Translations under genes and position numbers: made by a program
Assembly (NCBI GenBank): GCA_963691705.1
Contig: OY829538.1
Location: 54,897,151 to 54,961,150 of the forward strand
DNA: 64,000 nucleotides
Direction of reading: 5' to 3'
Origin: Viola odorata
Lineage: Eukaryota > Streptophyta > Magnoliopsida > Malpighiales > Violaceae
Part shown: positions 1-9,555 of the stretch, piece after piece
Layout: every line of letters starts with the position of its first letter
How positions within the stretch are numbered: position 1 is the first letter of the stretch
The notes under the pieces: generated by a model
Told to the model about the DNA's origin: nothing
The model's database searches: none
What the model saw: only the letters and a program-made list of their open reading frames with translations

Positions 1-126
1 GAAATTAATATTTTATTAATTAATTAAAATAAATTCCAGTATTTATTAATTAGAATTAAAATTAAAATTAATTTAATTAATTAAAATAATTACCGGTATT
101 TATTAATTAGAACTATAATAATCCCC
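1..126 (+). repeat. Left terminal inverted repeat of the MULE
   Basis: This AT-rich sequence ends in ATAATCCCC and matches, in reverse complement, bases 8600-8725. It is the visible inner part of the repeat, because the match is already in progress at base 1. Confidence 0.85.
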
Positions 127-519
127 AATTTTGTTTTCTACTTTTATGATATTATTGTATACAAGTATATTTATTTTATTTCTTTTGTTTATACACAAAT
201 AATAACTATTGTAAACTAAAATCAAAAAGGTGGACAAAGCACCGTACCCAACTCAGCAGACTTCTTCCCTCTTCTCTCTGTCCTACCCAACTCTCCCACA
301 TTCTTCTCTTCGCTCGATACCAGGAAATCACCAGACTTTCTATTGTTGTTGGTCATTGTGCATGTGGTATTATTAATTTGCATAAAGCATCGGAGATTCC
401 CCTTCACAGGTACGTTGAGATTCGAAAAGTTAGTATTTTAAAACCCTAGAATTGTGCTTTCTCTTCTCATGTGCTTTTCGATGTATTGAAAAGGATATTT
501 ATCTGCATCAAAAGATTGT

Positions 520-791
520 GGTCCCTCTCTAAACGTGTTTGTTGCTTGAATTATTGAAATGTTGTTTGGTTGTTGTTTGTAGGCCATGTCTGTCGTTTTG
601 CGATTCAACTGGTCCCTCTCTAAACGTGTTTGTTGCTTGAATTATTGAAATGTTGTTTGGTTGTTGTTTGTAGGCCATGTCTGTCGTTTTGCGATTCAAC
701 TGGTCCCTCTCTAAACGTGTTTGTTGCTTGAATTATTGAAATGTTGTTTGGTTGTTGTTTGTAGGCCATGTCTGTCGTTTTGCGATTCAAC
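520..791 (+). repeat. 91-bp tandem triplication of splice acceptor plus start codon
   Basis: Three almost identical 91-bp units begin at 520, 611 and 702. Each contains a pyrimidine-rich run ending in TTTGTAG, a 3' splice-site-like AG, followed by GCC and an ATG that opens the same eight codons. Units 1 and 2 run into TGA a little downstream. Only the ATG of unit 3 (768) leads into the transposase frame. A transcript spliced to the first or second acceptor would carry short upstream ORFs. Confidence 0.9.
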
Positions 792-2470
792 GTGGCTGGT
801 ATGTTTAGGTATAATCCGTATAGATACGTCAACTGTACCGTAGTCGAGTGGAATTGTGAGATTAAAGACTTGTGTTATGAGTTACTGATTTGGATTTTGA
901 CTACTAAGATGAAAGTTAATAATGTGGGTAAAGTTTTATTTCACAAACAATGGGACAAGGACATTTTGGATTTAGATATGGATTTGATTTTGCTACAATG
1001 CGAAATATCATTTGAAATGTTAGTGCAACTAGCAAAGGAGAAAGGTGTAGTGGATATATATGTAGACCATGATGAAAGTCAACATTTGTTTATTTCAGGG
1101 AAGCCTAGGATTTTACCATGTGACCTATTACATTCCCCTGACTCAGTACATGCCAATTACTTTAGTAATGACATAGTTCAGTTGGTGGATGGCTGCACTT
1201 TTAATTGTGAGGAGGGAATTAAATTAAATCTGTTTCCTACAGAAGTAGTTGAGCACGCTGCCCCATTTTCCCCATTTTTTTACCTTAGAGACTATGACTT
1301 TCAGTCTTCTGATTATGGTTTGGATGAAGGAATAAGAGAGAATGTATTAGGTGAAGATGGAGATGAAGATGATAGTGATAGTGCAGAGGAGTTAAGTGAT
1401 GAAGTAGATGTTGGAGTAGAAGGAGGGCTTGGTCATTGGGTGTCTGTTTCCAACTTATCAGATGATGAGGAATACAAGGCAATTTTGAGTAAGGCAAAGC
1501 AGAAGAAAAAGAGTCTGCGGGGTCAAAGTAGTGGTGTGAACAGATCTGATGCTCGTACTGCTGGAGCAAGAGAGACTAGTAGAACTGATGGTGATGGGGT
1601 AGAAGAAGAGACTGGTGATGGGTTAGATGATGAGATTGGTGATGGGTTAGATGATGAGATTGGTGATGATTCAGAGGTTAGTGCAGACACTAGTAGTGAA
1701 AGAAGTGAAGCTGATCATGGCAGAAGGAGAAGAAAGAGTAAACAGTCTTATAAGTCCACTAGTAGCTACAAAGATGTTCCTCATATGGAGATTGGGATGA
1801 TCTTTAATAGTGCAAAGCAGTTCAAGGATGCAGTGATAGAGCATGCGTTGAAAGTCCACAGAGAGGTTGAATATGTGAAGAATGACAAAAAAAGAATAAG
1901 GTTAAAGTGTTTGGATAGTAGTTGCAAGTGGTATATTTATGCCATGAAACCAAAGTATAAATGTCATTGGGAGTTAAGGGGTTTAGGTCCTGATCATTCT
2001 TGCCCAAGAGAGTTCACAAACAGTCGGATAAACTACAAGTATATTGCGACTCATTTCATTAAGGAGAGGAAAACAAATTCAACCGCAATGAAGCAAAAGG
2101 AAATAAAGAAATGCACTAAGAAAGAACTTGGTATTGAGATTAGTGAGTGTCAGGCAAGGAGGGCTAGGGCGCAAATCCGTAAACATTTTTTAGGAGATTT
2201 TGATAAGGAGTTCAAGAGGATATGGGATTTTGTTCATGAGCTAAGGAACAGCAACCCTGGGTCAACTGTTGTTCTTGATGCTCTAGGTAATGTGTTCAAG
2301 AGGATGTATGTTTGTTTTGCTGCTGTGAGAAAGGGGTTCAGTGATGGATGCAGAAGGGTGTTAGGGGTCGATGGTTGTTTTTTGAAAGGCCCTTTTAAAC
2401 AACAACTGTTGTCTGTTGTGGGCAGAGATGGCAATGACCAAATGTTCCCAGTTGCTTGGGCAGTGGTGGA

Positions 2471-2516
2471 TGTTGAGAACCACTCCAACTGGATGTTGAG
2501 AACCACTCCAACTGGA
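2471..2516 (+). repeat. 23-bp tandem duplication that frameshifts the transposase
   Basis: The unit beginning TGTTGAGAACCACTCC occurs twice back to back (2471-2493 and 2494-2516). Because 23 is not a multiple of 3, the frame breaks right after the conserved NHSNWM motif and ends in TGA at 2535-2537. Confidence 0.9.
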
Positions 2517-2603
2517 TGTGGTTCATTTCACTTGTGAAAAGGGACCTACACATCAAAGAAGATGGAAAGGGATGGACATTTCAATCTGATCAACATCCGG
2601 TAA

Positions 2604-2708
2604 TTTTAACTGCATTTGTTTGCACTTTGTTGGCAGTCCATTATGTATCACTTTTCCATTGCTAGAAGTTTAACTGCACTTGTTTGCACTTTGTTGGCAG
2701 TCCATTAT
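2604..2708 (+). repeat. Duplicated 3' splice site in the second transposase intron
   Basis: About 40 bp ending GTTGGCAG|TCCATTAT occurs at 2604-2644 and again at 2669-2708, differing at one base (gcatttg/gcacttg). Both copies are usable acceptors. Only the second (exon from 2701) continues the protein as SIIHSLRELLP. Use of the first runs into stops. Confidence 0.8.
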
Positions 2709-2897
2709 TCATTCCCTTAGAGAACTATTGCCGCAAGCAGAGGGTAGAAGGTGTGCTAGGCACATATTCTCTAAGTGGAGGAAGGGTCGTGATGGGGACC
2801 TGTATGCAGAGTTGTATTGGAGTACTGTGAAGTCCACCAATGTACCTGAATTGGAGGATAATTTAGGGAGAATGTACAAATGTGACCCTGCAGCAGT

Positions 2898-3452
2898 GGA
2901 TGCTATTTTACAGGTATTTTAGAGAAACAATTAATGTTGATAAAAATATTATATAACTTTATGTTCTCATTTAACGTTATAGAAACTGAGGGTTAACTGC
3001 TAAAATCCTAGTAACGAAGCTGGTGTTTAAGCCATTTTTCAACATATTACAAACTGCTTGTTAAGAATAAAGATATATAGCTAGCTACATTACATTTCCA
3101 CTACTCTACTAATACATACTTTCTCTTTCAAGCCTCATCCTTTCAGTTTGGTACTTAAACACCAGCTTCTTTTCCAAGTCTGTCCTAACATATTTAGATA
3201 AACAAGAATATTTTCTCAAACCTTATATATATCTAACGGTGGTTAAAACATTTAATTTGAAGATCCTACCTTTCCCATCATCATGACAGTGACAATTATA
3301 TAACTTTATGTTCTCATTTTTGTGGTAATAATATAATTTATCATAATGGATGCTAATAACGAATTTCATGCTTCTGTTTCCATGGAATTATCACTACATT
3401 TGTCGCACGTTTTAAGTGAAATTAATTTAGAGAGGATGCTATTTTACAGGTA
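2898..3452 (+). repeat. 536-bp insertion between 19-bp direct repeats, acting as a potential new intron
   Basis: The 19-mer GGATGCTATTTTACAGGTA occurs at 2898-2916 and 3434-3452. Removing 2917-3452 rejoins the transposase exactly (VDAILQ followed by VPPKYLCKAFF). Each repeat carries CAG|GTA, so splicing from GTATTT at 2914 to the AG at 3443 gives the same join. Inside lies a second pair of 25-bp direct repeats (2948-2972 and 3295-3319), and between these a 16-bp inverted repeat beginning GAAGCTGGTG near 3017 and 3156. It could be a nested insertion with a long target duplication or a segmental duplication. I see no coding sequence in it. Confidence 0.75.
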
Positions 3453-3760
3453 CCACCAAAGTACTTGTGTAAAGCTTTTTTCCAATGCGAGTCTAAGTCT
3501 GATGTGTTTGACAACAACATGTGTGAGACCTTCAATGCCTCCATTATGGATGCTAGGCATATGTCTATTGTGACAATGCTTGAGGAGATTAGAATGTTGG
3601 TTGTGAAGAGGTTCATAGTTATGAGGAACTTTGGCAATTTTAAGTTTGTTGGGGAGTATGGGCCTAAAATTTGGGGTAGAATAGAGGACAACAAGTCTAA
3701 GAGTGTCTACTGTCATATATTTACTAATGGTGATGGTGGATGGGAAGTTTTTGAAGGTCG

Positions 3761-5040
3761 TGATGGTTGCTGAAACCGTCAAATATAAATGAATACAGTT
3801 CACCATGCACAATTAATTAAAACTGTAGCAAGTGGTAAAAGGATCGTTCCTCAGGGATTCGGTGGACAATTAATATTCTTTGTAAATGACAAGATAAGTA
3901 ACAGGTGGTAAATACCAATATTGATTTGTTGTGTTTGCAATTGATTAAATAACATAAACAGCAAAGAAAGTGTGATATGTGTGTGTTCAAATGTGGTAAA
4001 ATTCCCAGTAAGGATTCGACTAAGCACATGTATTAAATTGATTGATCATTGATTCAAGTATTTTCAATACCGAACTTATAGGTGGCTATAGAGACCGGGT
4101 GTTCACCTAAATCTCCTGCTCTCCTCCTAAACAAGGCTAATAAAGAGACACTCTATTAGAAGCCCCTAATCAGTTTGACAATCCTAAGAGACACTCTATA
4201 GAATTTAATCAAACGATTGATAATTCACAGGGAGAGACCGATCCCAAGTCTGGGATAAAAATCCTATAAACCTGACTCTATTCATTTTCTATTCTGATCC
4301 GTCAATCAGATAGTTGCCTTCACATCTCTCTTTACAATGTAGACTCCAAAGTATCAAGAGAAGATTGTAATTAATCAAATCCTATTTGTAGATGATCAGG
4401 CTTCAATAGGAATAAGATTAACTTGACATTCAACTAAAACAAATAGAGATATAAGTTGGAATTTAGTAAGAACAATTAGATCTCACAATCAATTATTCAT
4501 GGCAATGAATCCTTACAAGGAAAATAGAGTTTAGCCCAGCATCATTATAATAAGTAAATAAAAGAGATTGAAAGCATAAAAAGGAATTTAATTAATTAAA
4601 TAAAGAAACCAAACAGTGGTTCCAATGGTTGTGTCGCTGCTGCCAACCAGAGAAGAAAAAGAAATATTTGGGAAAGAGATGAAGTCCTTTTCATAGAGGC
4701 GCAGCCTCCTTTAAATAATAACTACTTAATTGTCTATTTCAAAATTCAAAAGTAGGATAATATCTAATATGGTTTGTTCCACAATCCTAACAGAAGCGCA
4801 AGAGATATTCAGCTGCAGCAGGTCTCTCGTTCCAATCAGGAGACCGCAAGATAAAATCTTCTAGACGAAACAGCAGCTACAAAATTGCTCTGCAACAAAC
4901 GGTTTCAGCTCCTAAGGAATGAAATGCTGTCCAACAACGCTCTCTGCAATAAAGGAGTGAAAAACCCGAGAATTAGCAGTATCATCGTCCTAAAATAGAC
5001 ATAAGAGACGACGATAAATAGACATTTAGCGCTCCAATCA
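3761..5040 (+). mobile_element. Solo LTR (family A, copy 1) inside the MULE transposase
   Basis: The 1280-bp sequence begins TGATGG and ends ATCA, and is flanked by the perfect 5-bp duplication GGTCG (3756-3760 and 5041-5045). Removing it plus one duplication restores the transposase frame (WEVFEGR joined to MKFIVKF), which fixes the borders. A second copy lies at 24916-26307. They share the start TGATGG-TGC-GA-ACCGTC, an internal stretch with AAAAGGATCGTTCCTCAG, a block with AAGAGACACTCTAT, and the end. No gag, pol, primer-binding site or second LTR is present. This is what unequal recombination between the two LTRs of a retrotransposon leaves. Confidence 0.85.
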
Positions 5041-6029
5041 GGTCGCATGAAGTTTATTGTCAAATTTGAGGAAAGAAAATGCAGCTGCAGAGGTTGGGAT
5101 TTGACAGGTATTTCATGTCAACATGTTGTGGCAGTGATCACACATAAAAGAGAGAAGGTTGAGGATTATGTGGCTCACTGGTATAAAAAGGATATGTTCA
5201 TGAAGTCCTATGCCTCCTCTATCCAGCCAGTCAATGATGAGAGATTTAGAACAAGGATTGTTTTACCAGACATACTTGCACCACCAAAGAAGTTGGTTAA
5301 GGGTAGACGTAGATTAAATAGGATACCAGAGAATTGGGAGCCACTGAAAGGGAGAAAGGCGCAAAGAAAAAGTCAGAGACAGAGGTGCAAAAAATGCTTT
5401 AGGATGGGACACAACTCTAAAATGTGCTCAAAAAACCAGAACAACAATGTAAGTCTGTAATCTACATTATTACATAGATTTATATATGAAAGTATTACTA
5501 ATGTTATTACCATTAGGATGAAACAACTGCCTCGGGTTCAGGATCAGTCACAAACACACAAAACTCTACGAATAACACTGAACCACTGCGCAGGAGAACG
5601 AACCAGTTTCATAATGATAATGTTGTCTACAGGCCATTTTCTGGCATTGCATCATTCATTGATCCACAGACAGGGGTACCACAGGTGTGTTGCAATTATG
5701 TTTTTTGATACAATAGGCAGATTATGGTTCTTTTCCTCATACTAATAATATTATGTCCTCTGGTTTTTGGTAGGTCAACAAACCAATTGGAAATGATCAC
5801 CAAGAGAGTTGTGGAAGCAAACATACTAGATATGCACACCCAACTGGAAATGCTATGTCTCAAACCAGTGGTTCGCAATCCCCAAATCCTACTAGATGGT
5901 TTGGCGAGTATATGCCTCCAGCACCTACTCAAGCAGCTACTCCATTAGCTACTCCAGCATCTCAACCAACCCAACCAACTCCCCCACCTCAACTAACCCA
6001 ACCAACTCAATCCCCAAATCCTACTAGAT

Positions 6030-6200
6030 GGTTTGGCGAGTTTATGTACCCGTTTGTTATGGATTTATGTACCACTTTGTGGAACTTGTTATGGAATTAT
6101 GTACCCGTTTGTGGAACGATTTATGTACCAGATTGTTATTAACGTGTTATGGATTTATGTACCAGTTTGTGGAACTTGTTGTGGATTTATGTAGATTTAT
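6030..6200 (+). repeat. Degenerate short tandem repeats at the transposase 3' end
   Basis: Several imperfect copies of a unit of about 30-45 bp containing GGATTTATGTACC and TTTGTGGAAC overlap the predicted end of the transposase. The C-terminal residues there (about the last 25) are therefore probably not ancestral. Confidence 0.6.
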
Positions 6201-6600
6201 CTATTTGTTTAGAAGTCGCAATTAATTCAAAGCTGTTTTAAATTTGTTCACCTGATTTTATTATGTATGCTTGTGTGCTTAGGAAAGCCTTATTACTTGG
6301 ATTAATATCCATACATCTTTCTGCAACAATTCACTAATTACAAGAAAAATAAGCACAACCCTTATTAGAAACGTTATTAACCTATTAATTCATGAATGAA
6401 ATAACCATCCGCTTTCCAAAGAAATTGAAACAAAATAGATTGCGAAAGAGCTAGCTTTAAATACAGATCCAAGCAGAATGCATTCATTTGTTCAATAGGC
6501 TCAACAAAAATTGAATGGAATACACTTTCTTTGAATGGAATTGACTGAGGCGTCGCTACCCAGTACAAATTGACCGAGGCTGGGGAGATGAGAAACTATC

Positions 6601-6657
6601 TTGCACGCCAAGGAGACAAGAAAAGCACTGAGAATTAAAATAATCCTTGGCGTGCAA
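6601..6657. repeat. 14-bp perfect inverted repeat (hairpin)
   Basis: TTGCACGCCAAGGA at 6601-6614 is perfectly repeated in reverse complement at 6644-6657, leaving a 29-nt loop. It lies in the non-coding part of the MULE between the transposase and the captured gene fragment. I see no open frame of interest from 6230 to 6700. Confidence 0.7.
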
Positions 6658-6714
6658 ATTCATGGCCGGACTACCCAGAAATTAGCAAGCGTTGCAGGTC
6701 CATCCCAAGGCCTT

Positions 6715-7248
6715 TTCACGAGCTGTATTCAATGCTTGACCTATCTTCTGCAACATTTAGCGAAAAGATAACAGTGAGATGTATGAGTATACGCAACTGT
6801 TGCACACTATGAGCAAGTCTACAATTTCTCTTCCTTCAAAATTGACTTGATTGAAAATGCTCTATCTTTCGCCCTTTTCACTTATTTTCCTCTCTAATGA
6901 TCTTTCATGCCTGCGCAATGGAAAAGGAAGAGAAATGGCTAAAAGAAGCAGAAATATACTCTCAATTCATAAGAGAAAGAGAGATAAAACATCATAAATA
7001 AACATCCAATCAGGAATACACTAATACAAAGCAATTAGAAACATGAACAGTGCAAATGAATGGGAGGCAGCAAGCAATGTTCTTCTCTTTCCCATGAAAA
7101 ATGATCAACTCTTACTGGAAAAAAGTTTTTGCAAAATGTTCACAAGCTGTATTCAATGCTTGACCTATCTTCTGCAACATTTAGCGAAAAGATAACAGTG
7201 AGATGTATGAGTATACGCAACTGTTGCACACTATGAGCAAGTCTACAA
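6715..7248. repeat. 110-bp direct duplication of a captured exon and its intron border
   Basis: Bases 6715-6824 and 7139-7248 differ by about one base in 110. On the minus strand each holds the acceptor and the first codons of the last coatomer-zeta exon (IGQALNTA). The copy at 7139 continues to a stop codon. The copy at 6715 diverges after AR. The part between, 6825-7138, is 3' UTR-like sequence with no coding signal. Confidence 0.85.
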
Positions 7249-7490
7249 GTAAAAAAAAAACAAACCTGTTCAGACAGAGGTGCACTAGGATCCATGCAAT
7301 TTACAACTGCATTTCCAGCAATAACACTAGCATCTGTTTCAAGTATCATGTTGCCAAACAAAAATCAAATGAATAAAACATACCAAACAACTTGCAAGCA
7401 AAATCTAAGAGCCAGTTTGCATACCCTCTGTCAACAATCTCATCAAGGCAGAAAAGAACGAGATCCAGGTTCTCCAGTGCCTCCCTTCAT
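7112..7490 (-). pseudogene. Captured coatomer subunit zeta fragment (last three exons)
   Basis: Three minus-strand exons read as the C-terminal part of coatomer zeta, a small COPI coat subunit. Exon A (about 7490-7435) gives EALENLDLVLFCLDEIVDRG and a GT donor. Exon B (7349-7266) gives MILETDASVIAG...SAPLSEQ with a GT donor. Exon C (7171-7112) gives IGQALNTACEHFAKTFFQ and a TAA. Exon order, intron phases and the stop match the family. The AG before exon B appears lost (sequence reads GGCAAC) and the 5' half of the gene is absent. It lies inside the MULE, between the transposase and the GRF gene, as expected for a host gene piece picked up by a transposon. Identification rests on recognised residues without an alignment. 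Confidence 0.75.
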
Positions 7491-7692
7491 AAGCTCTTTC
7501 TTACATTTGTACGAATCACATGTAATTACAAGAAAAATACACACAACCCTTACATAAGCTCTTTCTAACTCAACAAATCAATATCAAATCAACACAGATA
7601 TATGAGGGAAATCAGTAGCCAGATGGAAATTCAAAAGTTGGGAATATCACGTGTTTAATAGATATTAATATTCAATTCAAATTCAAATATCA

Positions 7693-8190
7693 CTACAGAC
7701 AAACCAAATGGGGGAATTTCAGAAACATCAACAAAAGTGCAACTACACCTATTAGAACACTCAAGAAAATTATAACTTTTGCACAATTAAAAAAACCCTT
7801 ACACTCCCCCGATCTAAACCTATCTATTTTGTTATGCAAACTGGAAACTTCAGTTACTGTTTCCATGTGTGCATCGTGCAAACGATCAAATTTTAAAGTT
7901 AATGTCCTTAATTCTGCCTTAAATTTCTCTTCACTGTCCAACAGTGAATGAACAACATCCCTCGCCCTTTGTGAAAATTGCTCATTATCATGCCAACTGA
8001 AGTACTTACATTGGTGTCTTCAACAAGAATAGAACCTTCTACCTACGTGCTCTTCCTTCCAACTAACCCACATTTTTGCTTTCAACCCGCAGCCGCAAAT
8101 CCTCGCTTCACCATCGTAATTATCATCTCCACTTTGAGTATTCCTCCTCCATGTGCGCTTCGAACTTGAACCAAAAGAACTGTCGGACAT
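7693..8190 (-). pseudogene. GRF zinc-finger / coiled-coil / membrane protein of the MULE, one nonsense codon
   Basis: Starting at MSDSSFGSSSKR (8190), the frame reads a GRF-type zinc finger (ICGCGLKAKMWVSW, GRRFYSC, then HQCKYFSWHD), a helical region with heptad-like leucines (FKAELRTLTLKFDRLHDAH, then SLHNKIDRF), and a C-terminal hydrophobic segment (VIIFLSVLIGVVALLLMFL). The only break is a TGA at 8020-8022, two residues after FYSC. Everything downstream stays in frame to the stop at 7693-7695, so the ancestral protein was about 165 residues. Small plant proteins with GRF finger, coiled coil and a tail-anchor-like segment are common and of unknown function. Here the gene lies inside the terminal repeats and converges on the transposase, which suggests a second MULE-encoded protein. 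Readthrough of TGA cannot be excluded. Confidence 0.7.
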
Positions 8191-8599
8191 CACGTTCACA
8201 ATTTGGAAAAAAGTAACAATCAATGATTAAAGATGGAAGAATTAGGGTTTGTAAGAATGGTGGTGGTGGCGGCAACTGATAAAAAAAGAAAATGAAGAGG
8301 AAGTCAAGGCAACTAGGGTTTGTAAAGGGTTGTAATATTTATTTTCATTCTAATTATTAAATACCGGTAATTATTTGTGTATCTCAATAGGGGAAATACA
8401 AATGAAATAAAAAAATTTGAAAACAATACATACCGGTAATTATTTGATAAAGTAAAAGAAACATAATTTAATATGCTTGTATACAATATATTTATTAAAT
8501 ATGTTTCTTTTACTTTATAAAACAAATAAATATTCTTTTTAATATGTTTATTTATTAAATATGTTTATTTTTGATTTTATTTTACCGGTTATTATTTGT

Positions 8600-8725
8600 G
8601 GGGATTATTATAATTCTAATTAATAAATACTAGTAATTATTTTAATTAATTAAATTAATATTTATTTTAATTATAATTAATAAATACTGGAATTTATTTT
8701 AATTAATTAATAAAATATTAATTTC
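8600..8725 (-). repeat. Right terminal inverted repeat of the MULE
   Basis: Reverse complement of bases 1-126 with a few mismatches, beginning GGGGATTATTATA. From 8224 to 8600 the sequence is AT-rich subterminal DNA with several ACCGGTAATTATTTG-like copies (near 8363, 8441 and 8583) and no gene. Confidence 0.85.
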
Positions 8726-8869
8726 AATTCTAATTAATTAATTATTTTAATTAATTATTAAAATATTAATTCTAATTAATTATTATAATATTAATTCTAA
8801 TTCTAATTAATAAATACTAATTAATATTATTTGTGTATCAATACATGTAGAAGATACGGAAAAAATTGG

Positions 8870-9115
8870 GAGGGAAAAGTTGAAATCCGACAACTTTTCA
8901 GTCGGTGGGCCCCGCTAACTGACCACTTTACCAGTTTTAATAATAAAATAATAGAAATTAACGTCGTTTGTCACCGTTTGGGGAGGAGGGACTCTGCGGG
9001 TAACGGAGGTAACGTGTGAGACCAAATCGACCAAATCGGCCAAAAATAAACGTTAAGAACTGACTAAAATGAAAATAATAAATGGAGGGACCCCGTGGTG
9101 CGCAATCCCGTTTAC
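8870..9115 (+). mobile_element. Decayed terminal region of a foldback MULE
   Basis: The stretch GACTAAAATGAAAATAATAA followed by GGAGGGACCCCGTGGTGC resembles the right end of the complete element at 61611-62967 (GACCAACTAAAATGAAAATA, then GGGGACTCCCGGGTGCC). The upstream GTGGGCCCC, AATAATAG-AATTAACG and GTAACGG segments correspond in order. No matching left end was found nearby, so this is a relic next to the folate-carrier fragment. Confidence 0.5.
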
Positions 9116-9196
9116 TTTCAACCTAAAAAGTATTTCCGTATATATATATATATACACTAGGAAATGGAGATGGGATTCAAAGCGTGTACGGTGTAC

Positions 9197-9520
9197 CTCT
9201 AAGCGCGCAATGGTGAGGATGGCATGAGAAGTGTTCCTGTAAGTTGGGAGATTCGTCAAGCGACCATCGTTGACTGATGAAGAAATGGGTTGGTGAAATA
9301 AATAAATAAAGAGGAAATGAGTGAGATTCACTGTAGATGAGGACGAATTGAGGAACAAACGAAAAAAAATTGACGAATCGTAAATGAGTGCGATTGATTA
9401 GACACCTTGAAATCTTGTACGGACAACGTCGAAAGGGTGCATCGCTGCCACAGTAGCGAATCCTGCCACCGCTCCGGCGGTGGCGTTCTCCCATTGCCAA
9501 TTCGACTGTGACATCGACAT
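9197..9520 (-). pseudogene. Mitochondrial folate transporter (FOLT1-like) 5' fragment
   Basis: Exon 1 (9520-9406) encodes MSMSQSNWQW then ENATAGAVAGFATVAAMHPF and DVVRTRFQ. That is the first transmembrane helix of a mitochondrial carrier with its PX(D/E)XX(R/K) signature (PFDVVRTR). After a 132-nt intron, exon 2 (9273-9197) gives VNDGRLTNLPTYRNTSHAIL then TIARLE and a GT donor. These match the start of plant folate transporter FOLT1, a SLC25 carrier of the chloroplast or mitochondrial envelope. The rest of the gene (more than 220 residues) is missing; below 9197 the sequence turns into transposon debris. A retrotransposon inserted 35 bp upstream of the ATG. Both exons are still open, so truncation is the main defect. 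Confidence 0.8.
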
Positions 9521-9555
9521 TGTCGTGGACAGACTGACTTGTCGGAGGAGGAGAT

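Larger units (their letters stand above)
768..6142 (+). pseudogene. MULE transposase (MURA type), interrupted
   Basis: Likely coding exons are 768 to about 2597, 2701 to about 2913, 3453-3760, 5046-5448, 5517-5684 and 5774-6142. Family order is visible: an acidic N-terminal region with 24-bp GDGLDDEI-type repeats, a MuDR N-terminal zinc-binding region (about residues 345-430, including LKCLDSSCKWYIYA), the MULE DDE core (RRVLGVDGCFLKGPF, then VAWAVVDVEN), the C-terminal core (NNMCETFNASI), a SWIM finger (CSCRGW...CQHVV) and a zinc knuckle (CKKCFRMGHNSKMC). A proline-rich tail repeats SPNPTRWFGE. Breaks are a 23-bp duplication at 2471-2516 that shifts frame just after the DDE-core motif, and a solo LTR at 3761-5040. 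The intervening sequence 2914-3443 can be spliced seamlessly. With one copy of the duplication removed on paper the frame continues into WF-SLVKRD-type sequence. This is a relic of a once complete transposase. Confidence 0.85.
1..8725 (+). mobile_element. Composite Mutator-like element (MULE), left end cut by the window
   Basis: The first 126 bases and bases 8600-8725 are near-perfect reverse complements, which gives long AT-rich terminal inverted repeats. The true ends lie further out: the left end is off the window and similar AT-rich sequence continues to about 8835 on the right. Between the repeats lie a MURA-type transposase on + (768-6142, broken), a coatomer-zeta gene fragment on - (7112-7490) and a GRF zinc-finger gene on - (7693-8190). 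Carrying both its own transposase and a host gene fragment makes it a mixture of an autonomous MULE and a Pack-MULE. A solo LTR at 3761-5040 is nested in the transposase. I cannot see a target duplication because the left terminus is missing. The copy is degenerate and unlikely to move by itself. Confidence 0.85.

Noticed and set aside
3817..4029. Open frame on - inside the solo LTR
   Set aside because: Not conserved in the second LTR copy and no domain.
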